DNA of 64,000 nt from positions 1 through 64,000 of the forward strand of contig NZ_BJEQ01000001.1 in NCBI RefSeq assembly GCF_005405585.1. The letters run 5' to 3'. Numbering within the stretch: the first letter of the stretch is position 1; every line of letters begins with the position of its first letter. The notes below the pieces were generated by a model that ran no database searches, had not been told where the DNA came from, and saw only the letters and a program-made list of their open reading frames with translations. The position numbers and the translations under genes are program-made. The stretch is from Agarivorans sp. Toyoura001. GTDB taxonomy: Bacteria > Pseudomonadota > Gammaproteobacteria > Enterobacterales > Celerinatantimonadaceae. Positions 42,772-50,398 of this stretch are shown here, piece by piece.

Positions 42772-45249
42772 TTAAATTGGGCCACCAAGTGATACCCAGC
42801 GAACGAGGCGATCTAACGCAAACAATCCATCCCATGGGGAATCAAAATGCGTCATGTACCCAACATCAGGGCATCTCATCGCGCCTTGCATTAAAATCTC
42901 ATTAGCAAACTGGAGCTTCTTCTCACCATGCATCGCTAAACCAACCGTTTGAATATCCTCATGCACGCTACCAATAACGTCAAAGACATTATCTACGGCT
43001 TTAACAGTAATCACGCGTTGATAGGTTGGTTCAACCAAATCAGTACCTTCATCGAACAATACCGTCCAGCGTAAATGACGGTCATTCCAAGATTCACCAA
43101 TGAAGCCATACTCCGCAATTTTTGAACGTATCTTGTTTGCCTGCCCAATGTCTGGCACTTGAGTCGGTAAGCGAACAAGGGCCTTATCCATTGCTGCGGC
43201 TAGCTTTTCAGCGAATTCTTTCGGGGTTATGTCACCGCCCTTTTCAACAAAGATGGTGTGAGGCGAAGCGCAAGCAAACTGGTCAAATACACTAGAATCC
43301 GTTGCTGCTCGACGTATCAGTTTTCGAATGGCCTTTTCGGAGTCTAAGGCGTCATTACCAATCACCATCATCGACAATTTAGGCCCAAAAAGGATATCTT
43401 GACTGTTATATTTTTTCGGTAAAGCACTTACCGCCTCTATTGCTTCTCGCCCCCCCCAAGCAATACGCACATCGGCATTCGCAGAAAAACGTTCTGCAAT
43501 CTTTGTTTGATGACGGTCAAAGTACACGACAGCCAGTGTTTCCAATAAGTCATCACCATGAATGGTATACCCACCAGGTGTGGTGTAACTGATGCCTTTA
43601 AAAGTACTTAACAACACAGGAAGTGCTTGAGATTCATCTGCCGATACCTTAAGGATATTCGCATTTTTACTCAACATACTCTGAACTAACGCAAACATAC
43701 CAAGCAGTGGCACATTACCAGATAGCCAGTGAGATACGACTCCTCTAGGCATCGCTTTAAGCGAACTGTGGCTGATGTCTTTGCGAGGCATAAAGTTGTC
43801 GAGAAAACCTCGTTGTCCGTGCAACGCCGAATCAAGCAAACTACGTAAGCGATTAGGTTCACACCAATCCGCCAAGAAGTTCAGCCCAGTATGACGATAA
43901 GGGTCTAACCCTGGATTTTCAGCCCAAGTTTTACGTGCGGTATCGAAAAGACCGAGTATCGCTTCAGCAGGCTGTTTCGCTAACCATTGTTGCTTCAATT
44001 TAAGGTGCGCAAGAATCGCATTTAGCTGCTCAGAAGGTGAGTCAGATTCATTCAAATCGACCGGAGTGTGATACACCACCATGTGTTCAGCTTGTTCTGC
44101 AGATTGCTTAGACGTTGGCTTTTGGGTGACTTTTTCAGACATGACATCACCACAGCCACGGACTTCAGCTTTTTTAGCTCGACCAATCACTTTGAAGCGC
44201 TTTCCTGCTCGCCCACATTCACACACTGAGTCTTCGACAACACCAAGATCATCGGTCAAAACAACGTTACCTGGGTAAGAGTGCTGCAGCGGGCTAACAA
44301 ACTCCAATAAGCCCACCACGCCATTCGGACAAGGTGATAGATCAGCTTCATCTCGAATAATCATGTCAGAATAAGCATGTACATGCTTCCAGCCCGCTTT
44401 ACAATCTGGGTAGTTCAACCCCATTTGCTCTGTAAAACCGTAAATATCAATAACATCATCAGGGAAAATACCCAACACGTGCGCGATGTCTTGGTTGAAT
44501 GTTTTCTTATCAACCTTCTCAGATTCCAGTTTCTTCCAGCCACCGATATGGATGACTTGAGAGCCAGCCGGAAGTTTAAAGGACACCCCTTTTTCTTTAA
44601 GGCTCTTGAAAACCGTATGGTACAGAACGAAAGTAAAACCGAAAATGACAAGCGGCTCTTCACTGTCTAACCCATTTAAATGCTCAACAAACTGCTGTTC
44701 TAAAAACTCTAAGGGAGCTGAAGGGCTAGAGGCATTAATAAAGTAATGAGAAGATGACGCAAAGTTCAAATAACCTTTAACGGCTGCAATACGAGCGCCT
44801 AAGTTGCTTGCATTTGGGCTGGTTGGATCGATATCCATGATACAAAACGGGCGCCTTTTCGGTCCTAAAACCTCTTGCATCACGCGAGCCATTGCTCTGG
44901 TTTGACGACGAGCCGTAACCTTATCAAGAAGAACGGTACTTGGTACCCCACTTGTCGCCGAAGATTGAAGCTTAGTCTTAATAGCCGTTTCACTAACCGA
45001 AGCTAATTTATGACCAAGAGCTTTAAAAATATGTACAGGGATCGCCGGTATGTCTTCCAAGCTTCCACTGAACTTTATTGGGTCGAACCCATTTTTCACA
45101 CAAAACTTACGGTACATCTCATTGCTGTTATAGTGATGCACTAGCTCTTCAAGCAAGTTCTGTTTAAATAGGGGTTGCTTTTGAGCTTCAGATAACTCGA
45201 AAGGGCGGGCATCTAATACGCTCGTTAGGCTTTCATTCTTTATAGACAT
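42772..45249 (-). CDS. Fused acyl-protein synthetase (LuxE) and acyl-CoA reductase (LuxC)
   Basis: 825 residues made of two lux-type enzymes. Residues 1 to about 370 match LuxE, ending with CECGRAGKRFKVIGR and a cysteine at 366 in RGCGDVM, which lies where the acyl-accepting cysteine near the LuxE C-terminus (Cys364 in Vibrio harveyi) is known. Residues about 400 to 825 match LuxC, with the catalytic thiol C660 in FDQFACAS. A polar linker of about 30 residues joins them. The pair would activate an acid and reduce it to an aldehyde with NADPH. No luxA, luxB or luxD are present, so light production is not implied. It overlaps the dehydrogenase gene by ten bases. Confidence 0.9.
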   Translation of the reverse strand: MSIKNESLTSVLDARPFELSEAQKQPLFKQNLLEELVHHYNSNEMYRKFCVKNGFDPIKFSGSLEDIPAIPVHIFKALGHKLASVSETAIKTKLQSSATSGVPSTVLLDKVTARRQTRAMARVMQEVLGPKRRPFCIMDIDPTSPNASNLGARIAAVKGYLNFASSSHYFINASSPSAPLEFLEQQFVEHLNGLDSEEPLVIFGFTFVLYHTVFKSLKEKGVSFKLPAGSQVIHIGGWKKLESEKVDKKTFNQDIAHVLGIFPDDVIDIYGFTEQMGLNYPDCKAGWKHVHAYSDMIIRDEADLSPCPNGVVGLLEFVSPLQHSYPGNVVLTDDLGVVEDSVCECGRAGKRFKVIGRAKKAEVRGCGDVMSEKVTQKPTSKQSAEQAEHMVVYHTPVDLNESDSPSEQLNAILAHLKLKQQWLAKQPAEAILGLFDTARKTWAENPGLDPYRHTGLNFLADWCEPNRLRSLLDSALHGQRGFLDNFMPRKDISHSSLKAMPRGVVSHWLSGNVPLLGMFALVQSMLSKNANILKVSADESQALPVLLSTFKGISYTTPGGYTIHGDDLLETLAVVYFDRHQTKIAERFSANADVRIAWGGREAIEAVSALPKKYNSQDILFGPKLSMMVIGNDALDSEKAIRKLIRRAATDSSVFDQFACASPHTIFVEKGGDITPKEFAEKLAAAMDKALVRLPTQVPDIGQANKIRSKIAEYGFIGESWNDRHLRWTVLFDEGTDLVEPTYQRVITVKAVDNVFDVIGSVHEDIQTVGLAMHGEKKLQFANEILMQGAMRCPDVGYMTHFDSPWDGLFALDRLVRWVSLGGPI

Positions 45250-46364
45250 TTCTTTACTATCTCTTTAACGTCATCTTCAGCGAAAGCGACTGGGTTTGTC
45301 GCAGCAGCAGGATCAAGTAATGCGTTCTTTGCAATGCTGTCTAGTTGCTCATTCGATAAATTCAAAGAAACACCTTGCCCCGAGGTTAAGCCCTCAAACA
45401 GGTCAAGAAGAGCCTGTCTACTTGGTAAACCAGCATTCTTAATTAATTGTTCATATTTCTGCTTAACAGCCTTATCTTGAGAATTGAACTCAATAACGGC
45501 TGACATAAGCAACCCATTTGCTAATCCATGCCCGACATTGAAATGTCCTAGTTGGTGGGCGATAGCATGTGAAAGCCCGACAACACAGTGGTTCTGAACC
45601 CAACCAGCAAGCATTGCAGCGTGCTGTAATTCTGAGAGCATGTCGATATGCCACTCATCCTGTTTTAACTGTGACTGATAACGATAAACAATCGATACGG
45701 CTTGTTCCGCAAATGTTTCCATTAATGGGTGAGGGATTTTAGACACATAGCCTTCAATCGCATGTGAGAGCGCATCGGCGACTGTAGTTCTTAAAATATT
45801 TAATGGGACCTCGGAGACAAGGTCAGGATCTAAGATCACTAAGTCAGGAAGGAAATCATGCGTAACGACCGCTTTTTTACTTTGAGTTGCACTATCTAAC
45901 ATGACAGCTGCCGATGACACTTCAGACCCGGCCCCTACCGTGGTAGGAATCGCTGCAAATTTTGCACGTCCACGTAGTGGCGGTATTGCAAATGGTCGGA
46001 ATAAGACATCAGTGTCGATCGTTGGGCATTCATAAAGCAGCCACGCTAGCTTAGCGCCATCAATAATAGAGCCGCCACCAAGTGCGACAATATAATCAGG
46101 TTGGAATGACTCAAGCTCACCAACCACACCTGAAAGTTCATCAACCGTCGGTTCACCTTTCCAAGATTTTTCAATCACACGAACACTTGTCGCGTTGACT
46201 AAACGAACAACTTGTTCAAAAAACTTTGACTTACGAAATGAGGGGCTGATTATTAGTGCGACACGATTTGCCACAAGGCCTTTGAGTGCCATTCTTGCAT
46301 TCTTTCCGTTCGCAATTTCATTAGCATTACGAAATACGGGCAAAGGAAATCGAAGTTTTAACAT
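45240..46364 (-). CDS. Iron-containing (group III) alcohol dehydrogenase
   Basis: 374 residues with an NAD-binding GGGSIIDGAKLAWLL motif near residue 95, an IPTTVGAGSEVSS segment and metal-ligand histidines in SHAIAHQLGHFNVGHGLANG. Interconverts an alcohol and an aldehyde. Being cotranscribed with an aldehyde-forming LuxE-LuxC fusion suggests it handles the same aldehyde, either reducing it to an alcohol or oxidising a hydroxyacyl precursor. Confidence 0.88.
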   Translation of the reverse strand: MLKLRFPLPVFRNANEIANGKNARMALKGLVANRVALIISPSFRKSKFFEQVVRLVNATSVRVIEKSWKGEPTVDELSGVVGELESFQPDYIVALGGGSIIDGAKLAWLLYECPTIDTDVLFRPFAIPPLRGRAKFAAIPTTVGAGSEVSSAAVMLDSATQSKKAVVTHDFLPDLVILDPDLVSEVPLNILRTTVADALSHAIEGYVSKIPHPLMETFAEQAVSIVYRYQSQLKQDEWHIDMLSELQHAAMLAGWVQNHCVVGLSHAIAHQLGHFNVGHGLANGLLMSAVIEFNSQDKAVKQKYEQLIKNAGLPSRQALLDLFEGLTSGQGVSLNLSNEQLDSIAKNALLDPAAATNPVAFAEDDVKEIVKKCL

Positions 46365-46373
46365 GAAGTTCTC

Positions 46374-47795
46374 TTACATTTTAGTCAGATGTAGACGTTG
46401 AATTTTACCTGTTGATGTTTTTGGTAACTCATCAATGACTTTGTACTTTTCAGGGCGCATATGAACAGGAAGTCGTTGTGCAACAGTTTCCCTTAGTCGA
46501 GATTCTAATGTATGAATTTCATCAATCATGGAAGGCTCAACAACGATAAACGCTTGAACGACTTCTCCCATGCTTGCATCTGCGCATGGAACGCAGGCGG
46601 ACTCTATTACACCATCATCAGAATTCAGCACTTCTTCAATTTGGTAAGGGCTTACCTTCTTGCCCCCTACATTGATGATCTCTTTAAGTCGCCCAGTTAA
46701 GAACAAATAATCGCTTTCATATTTGCCCAAATCACCTGTTCGGAAGTAGCCGTTCGAAAACGCTGCAGACGTCAAGTCCTGATTCTGGTAGTACTCTGTT
46801 AGCATCCATGGTGCCTTAAATGCTATTTCACCGATCTCACCTTCAGGTAGATGCAGTCCATCTTCATTAAGAATAGCAAACTTAGCACCTCGCGAGGCAT
46901 GACCTACAGCTTCTAAATTATCAGTATGGAAATGAGTGAATACCGCACGAGAAACTTCTGTCAAACCGTAGTGCATAACAATATGAGTCGATGGGAACCA
47001 TTGCATTAACAGTGCTTTATCCTCAGGGGACAAACGCGCACTTCCAAACTCTATATAGTTTAGCTGAGGACCATATTTACTGATGCGGTCTTTAGACATT
47101 GTAGTGATAAATGCCCAAGCAGATGGAACCAGCCCAAGTCCTGTTACCTTATGACTCTCAATTGCCTTAAAAACACTTTTCAAACGCTGTAACGGATAAC
47201 CTAATACCAACGTACCACCAACAAAAAGAGTGGTTCGCATGCGTCCCATACCAAAAGAGTGGCTAAGAGGCATTAACAAAAGCTCAACATCTTCTGGTGT
47301 GTTGCCTACCTCACCGACAATATGCTGAGTAGCTATCAACAACTGCTCATGATTCAAAGCGACACCTTTAGGCTCGCCAGTTGTCCCACTCGTAAACATG
47401 AGGTCGGCGATACCATTGGAAATATTGCTGCTAACTTCTTTGTCGGCCTCTAAAGGATGAATATCCGCTATGTAGGTTTGACAGTCTTCAATCGATAGAC
47501 TCGGATTAACCTTTTTATCGATAAATTGTTTGTAACTTTCGTCTGCGTCGGCAGCCAAGTTAACCACTTTTGCGCCAATATAATGGATCGCAAAATACAC
47601 AGCTACAAAAGCGTAACTGTTAGATGCCGTCACAACTACAGCATCTCCGGGTTCGACTTCCTTCATTAATTTAGAAGCCGTGCACTTGATAGTCTCAGCG
47701 AGTTGCATGTAAGTAACAGCTGTGTCTTTCTCGTAGAGAGCGACATGCTGAGGACGAGATGCTGCGTGAGCTAGTATTGTTTCGACTACCGACAT
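46374..47795 (-). CDS. AMP-dependent acyl ligase
   Basis: 473 residues of the adenylate-forming superfamily: FTSGTTGEPKG near residue 139, HYGLTEVSRA, YFRTGDLGKYE and a C-terminal PKTSTGKIQR lysine loop. It is shorter than typical acyl-CoA synthetases, like stand-alone adenylation proteins that load an acyl carrier protein. The carrier protein gene six bases upstream makes acyl-ACP ligase the natural reading. Confidence 0.85.
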   Translation of the reverse strand: MSVVETILAHAASRPQHVALYEKDTAVTYMQLAETIKCTASKLMKEVEPGDAVVVTASNSYAFVAVYFAIHYIGAKVVNLAADADESYKQFIDKKVNPSLSIEDCQTYIADIHPLEADKEVSSNISNGIADLMFTSGTTGEPKGVALNHEQLLIATQHIVGEVGNTPEDVELLLMPLSHSFGMGRMRTTLFVGGTLVLGYPLQRLKSVFKAIESHKVTGLGLVPSAWAFITTMSKDRISKYGPQLNYIEFGSARLSPEDKALLMQWFPSTHIVMHYGLTEVSRAVFTHFHTDNLEAVGHASRGAKFAILNEDGLHLPEGEIGEIAFKAPWMLTEYYQNQDLTSAAFSNGYFRTGDLGKYESDYLFLTGRLKEIINVGGKKVSPYQIEEVLNSDDGVIESACVPCADASMGEVVQAFIVVEPSMIDEIHTLESRLRETVAQRLPVHMRPEKYKVIDELPKTSTGKIQRLHLTKM

Positions 47796-47801
47796 AAAAC
47801 G

Positions 47802-48035
47802 TTACTCGTTGTTTAAAACAGCGTCGACAATGTCTTCTACATCTTCGATCTCTAACGTCTGCTCGATGTCTAACACTACGCCTAGATCTGACTCTAATGC
47901 AGCAATGATGCGCATGTGAGCAAGAGAGTCCCACTCTGGGATATCACCAACAGCTAATTCATCAATAATTTTTTCAACTGAAACTTCTAATATATTTGCG
48001 ATAAGTTGTTTAATCGAGTCTTTTGTTATGGACAT
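47802..48035 (-). CDS. Acyl carrier protein
   Basis: 77 residues with the phosphopantetheine attachment serine at residue 37 in EWDSLAHMRI, acidic overall with four-helix character. It is a dedicated carrier, not the fatty-acid AcpP, because it sits in an operon with an adenylating ligase and no ketosynthase. AAAGG precedes the ATG. First gene of the acyl cassette; the 172-base gap upstream should hold a promoter or processing site. Confidence 0.9.
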   Translation of the reverse strand: MSITKDSIKQLIANILEVSVEKIIDELAVGDIPEWDSLAHMRIIAALESDLGVVLDIEQTLEIEDVEDIVDAVLNNE

Positions 48036-48207
48036 TTCTTTACCTTTTCTAATTTAACATCTCAGCCAAAAACATACTCCCTGAGACACTTTTTAATCAT
48101 TTTGAGACAACTGATTTTAGCTATCTCATTGTAATCACTTGGTTTACCTTACTTTTGTAAACCCGCCGCAATAGGCAGCTCTATCTTAATTAATCATTGG
48201 TATTATT

Positions 48208-49329
48208 CTAAGCACTATTTTGCTTAGTTTTAGAAAGTTTTAGTTGGTTAACCCGTCGCATGCGTCTAAATGCTTTCACCCTTCGAAATGCTATTAGCAA
48301 ACGCCACACGTGCTTTAATGCCATTAAATAACCCGCGAACACCACCAAAAACAAACCGAAAGACAACCAATCTGGAGCACTTAAACAGTTAAGTAGGACA
48401 CCGACCATAGATATACTAAAGCTTAACAAGGTAATGCATATAAGGGTTTGCCTAGAAGTAAAACCAGCGCGCATAAAAATATGGTGTAAGTGATCTCGGT
48501 CTGGTTTAAAGGGCGATTGCCCTTTACGCTTGCGTCTAATCATTACGCCAGCCATGTCCATCAACGGTATGGCGATAACCCACAAAGCAGTAACCGGTTT
48601 AAATGCTGGCGCTTCGCCTTGTGAGCCAATCGCTAGCAACCACACCACGCTTAGGCCTACAAACATAGAGCCTGCGTCGCCCATAAATATTTTGCTGCGT
48701 TTAGGGTTATCGGCTCGAGTAAGGTTAAAAATAAGGTAAGGAATTAGCGCAACCACTAAGCAAAGCGCTATCCAAGACTCCAGTACAAAGCCTTCTAATA
48801 TAAACAGCAGAGATAATGAAAGCATACTAGTGAACGTGACGCCGCCAACTAAACCATCTATACCATCTACCATGTTGTAAGCATTAATCGCCCCCATAAT
48901 AGCTAAATAAGTAAAGGGAACTGCAGCCCACCCAAGGTGTATATCACCCATTACCAATAAATTACCGAGGTTTTCTATCCTGTCGCCACTAGCAAACATC
49001 ATTACACTTGCAGCTATAATTTGGCAAAACATACGCAAGCGTACACTAAGGTCGTATTTATCGTCTAACATGCCTACCAGTAAAATACCGCCCGATGCAA
49101 GCAAGAAGTATTTGAACGAAATATCATAACCTTGTGCTATTACCAGTAATGACAATACAAAACCTATGTATACCGCTAACCCACCAATAAGAGGTATAGA
49201 GCCTACATGTAACTTGCGATCATTAGGTTTATCAACCAGTTCATGCTTAATCGCTATGGGCTTTAGTACCCTAATTGCACTGTAGGTGCCTAAAAAGGCT
49301 ACAAGTAAAGATAAAATGAAGGTACTCAT
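48208..49329 (-). CDS. wecA: Undecaprenyl-phosphate GlcNAc-1-phosphate transferase
   Basis: Polytopic PNPT-family initiating transferase, about 373 residues from the ATG at 49329, which has GGGGGAG upstream; the frame is open 27 bases further. About eleven hydrophobic segments, with the catalytic motifs GMLDDKYDL, NAYNMVDGIDGL, GDAGSMFVG and the HLHHIF histidine motif. It loads GlcNAc-1-P onto undecaprenyl phosphate and probably primes the nonulosonate-containing polymer. A 7-base inverted repeat covers the stop codon but lacks a T tract. Confidence 0.92.
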   Translation of the reverse strand: MSTFILSLLVAFLGTYSAIRVLKPIAIKHELVDKPNDRKLHVGSIPLIGGLAVYIGFVLSLLVIAQGYDISFKYFLLASGGILLVGMLDDKYDLSVRLRMFCQIIAASVMMFASGDRIENLGNLLVMGDIHLGWAAVPFTYLAIMGAINAYNMVDGIDGLVGGVTFTSMLSLSLLFILEGFVLESWIALCLVVALIPYLIFNLTRADNPKRSKIFMGDAGSMFVGLSVVWLLAIGSQGEAPAFKPVTALWVIAIPLMDMAGVMIRRKRKGQSPFKPDRDHLHHIFMRAGFTSRQTLICITLLSFSISMVGVLLNCLSAPDWLSFGLFLVVFAGYLMALKHVWRLLIAFRRVKAFRRMRRVNQLKLSKTKQNSA

Positions 49330-49368
49330 ATAATCTCCCCCATACTCACAACCCATACAGCATAGGTA

Positions 49369-50340
49369 TTAAGCATCGGCGGTTCCTTTAGCAAAATGGC
49401 GAATAAGTATGAGCATTACTCCCAACATTCCGCCCAATAAGGTACCCAGTACACAAATTAAAGCGCGCTTCGGTTTTACTTTCTGCTCCGCAACTACGGC
49501 AGGGTCGACCACTTTGAATACAAAGTCACCATTAGCCTCAGCGAGCATTAAGGTTTTCGTTTGCTCTTCGATAAGTTGATAAAAAACGGTTTGCATTTGC
49601 GCTACAGAGGTATTTTCTAACTGTTCTTTTAAATAGTTAATATTAGCTAAAGTTTCTTGCTGAGAGCGTTCGCGCATTACTTGGTTAATATCTTGTATTA
49701 GCCAATTTACCCAATGCTGTGCCACTATAGGCGAAATATGTTCTGCTGCTATAGTGATTAAACCAGTTTCTTTATCGGTAGCCACAGTTAGCACTTCCTT
49801 AATGAACACCTGATGGCTTTCTTGCATTGAAGGCTCGGCTTGTTTAGGCGCATTTACTTCTCTGATCCATTGCTTTTCTGCAACGTCGTAAATTTCCGGG
49901 TCGTAAGTTATTTGACCGCTTACAGGATTCCATTCTTTAGCCGCCATCAAGTCAGCTTTGATTTGATACTTCTCCAAAAATTCTTTAAAAAACTGCCGAG
50001 ACTTTAGTACCTCGATGGCTAAGGTAGTTTGATCAGTTCCACCGCCACCACCAAGGTTAATTCCTGCCAATGAGGCCAAACCACCAAACTGAGAAGCCAT
50101 ACCGCTCAATTTATTGCTTTCTTGATTAGATGCGGCTAAAAGCGCACTCGCTCGATAAATATTGGGTTGATTTATAGCGTATATAACAGCAGCGACCGAA
50201 AACAACACCGTACAAGCAATGATTAACCATTTGCCACGCCAAATAACTGCAAATAACTCGCGCAGATCGATTTCGTCTTCAGCCGCTTGTTCAAAATAAG
50301 CCGGTTGATATGCTTGTTGTTGCTGTACTTGTTGCGTCAT
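49369..50340 (-). CDS. Wzz-family chain-length determinant
   Basis: 323 residues with an N-terminal transmembrane helix about residues 35-54, a helical periplasmic domain, and a C-terminal helix following the proline-rich VKPKRAL motif. The layout is that of Wzz O-antigen chain-length regulators. There is no cytoplasmic tyrosine kinase domain, so it is not a Wzc. It lies between the SLBB exporter and wecA genes. Confidence 0.88.
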   Translation of the reverse strand: MTQQVQQQQAYQPAYFEQAAEDEIDLRELFAVIWRGKWLIIACTVLFSVAAVIYAINQPNIYRASALLAASNQESNKLSGMASQFGGLASLAGINLGGGGGTDQTTLAIEVLKSRQFFKEFLEKYQIKADLMAAKEWNPVSGQITYDPEIYDVAEKQWIREVNAPKQAEPSMQESHQVFIKEVLTVATDKETGLITIAAEHISPIVAQHWVNWLIQDINQVMRERSQQETLANINYLKEQLENTSVAQMQTVFYQLIEEQTKTLMLAEANGDFVFKVVDPAVVAEQKVKPKRALICVLGTLLGGMLGVMLILIRHFAKGTADA

Positions 50341-50398
50341 AAGTCTCTTTATTCTTAATAACTAATGCTATATATGGGCAAGCTTTACGCTTATTTGA

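Noticed and set aside
42772-48035. Bioluminescence (lux) operon
   Set aside because: Only LuxC- and LuxE-like domains are present, fused. There is no luciferase (luxA, luxB) or thioesterase (luxD), and the neighbours are glycan genes.
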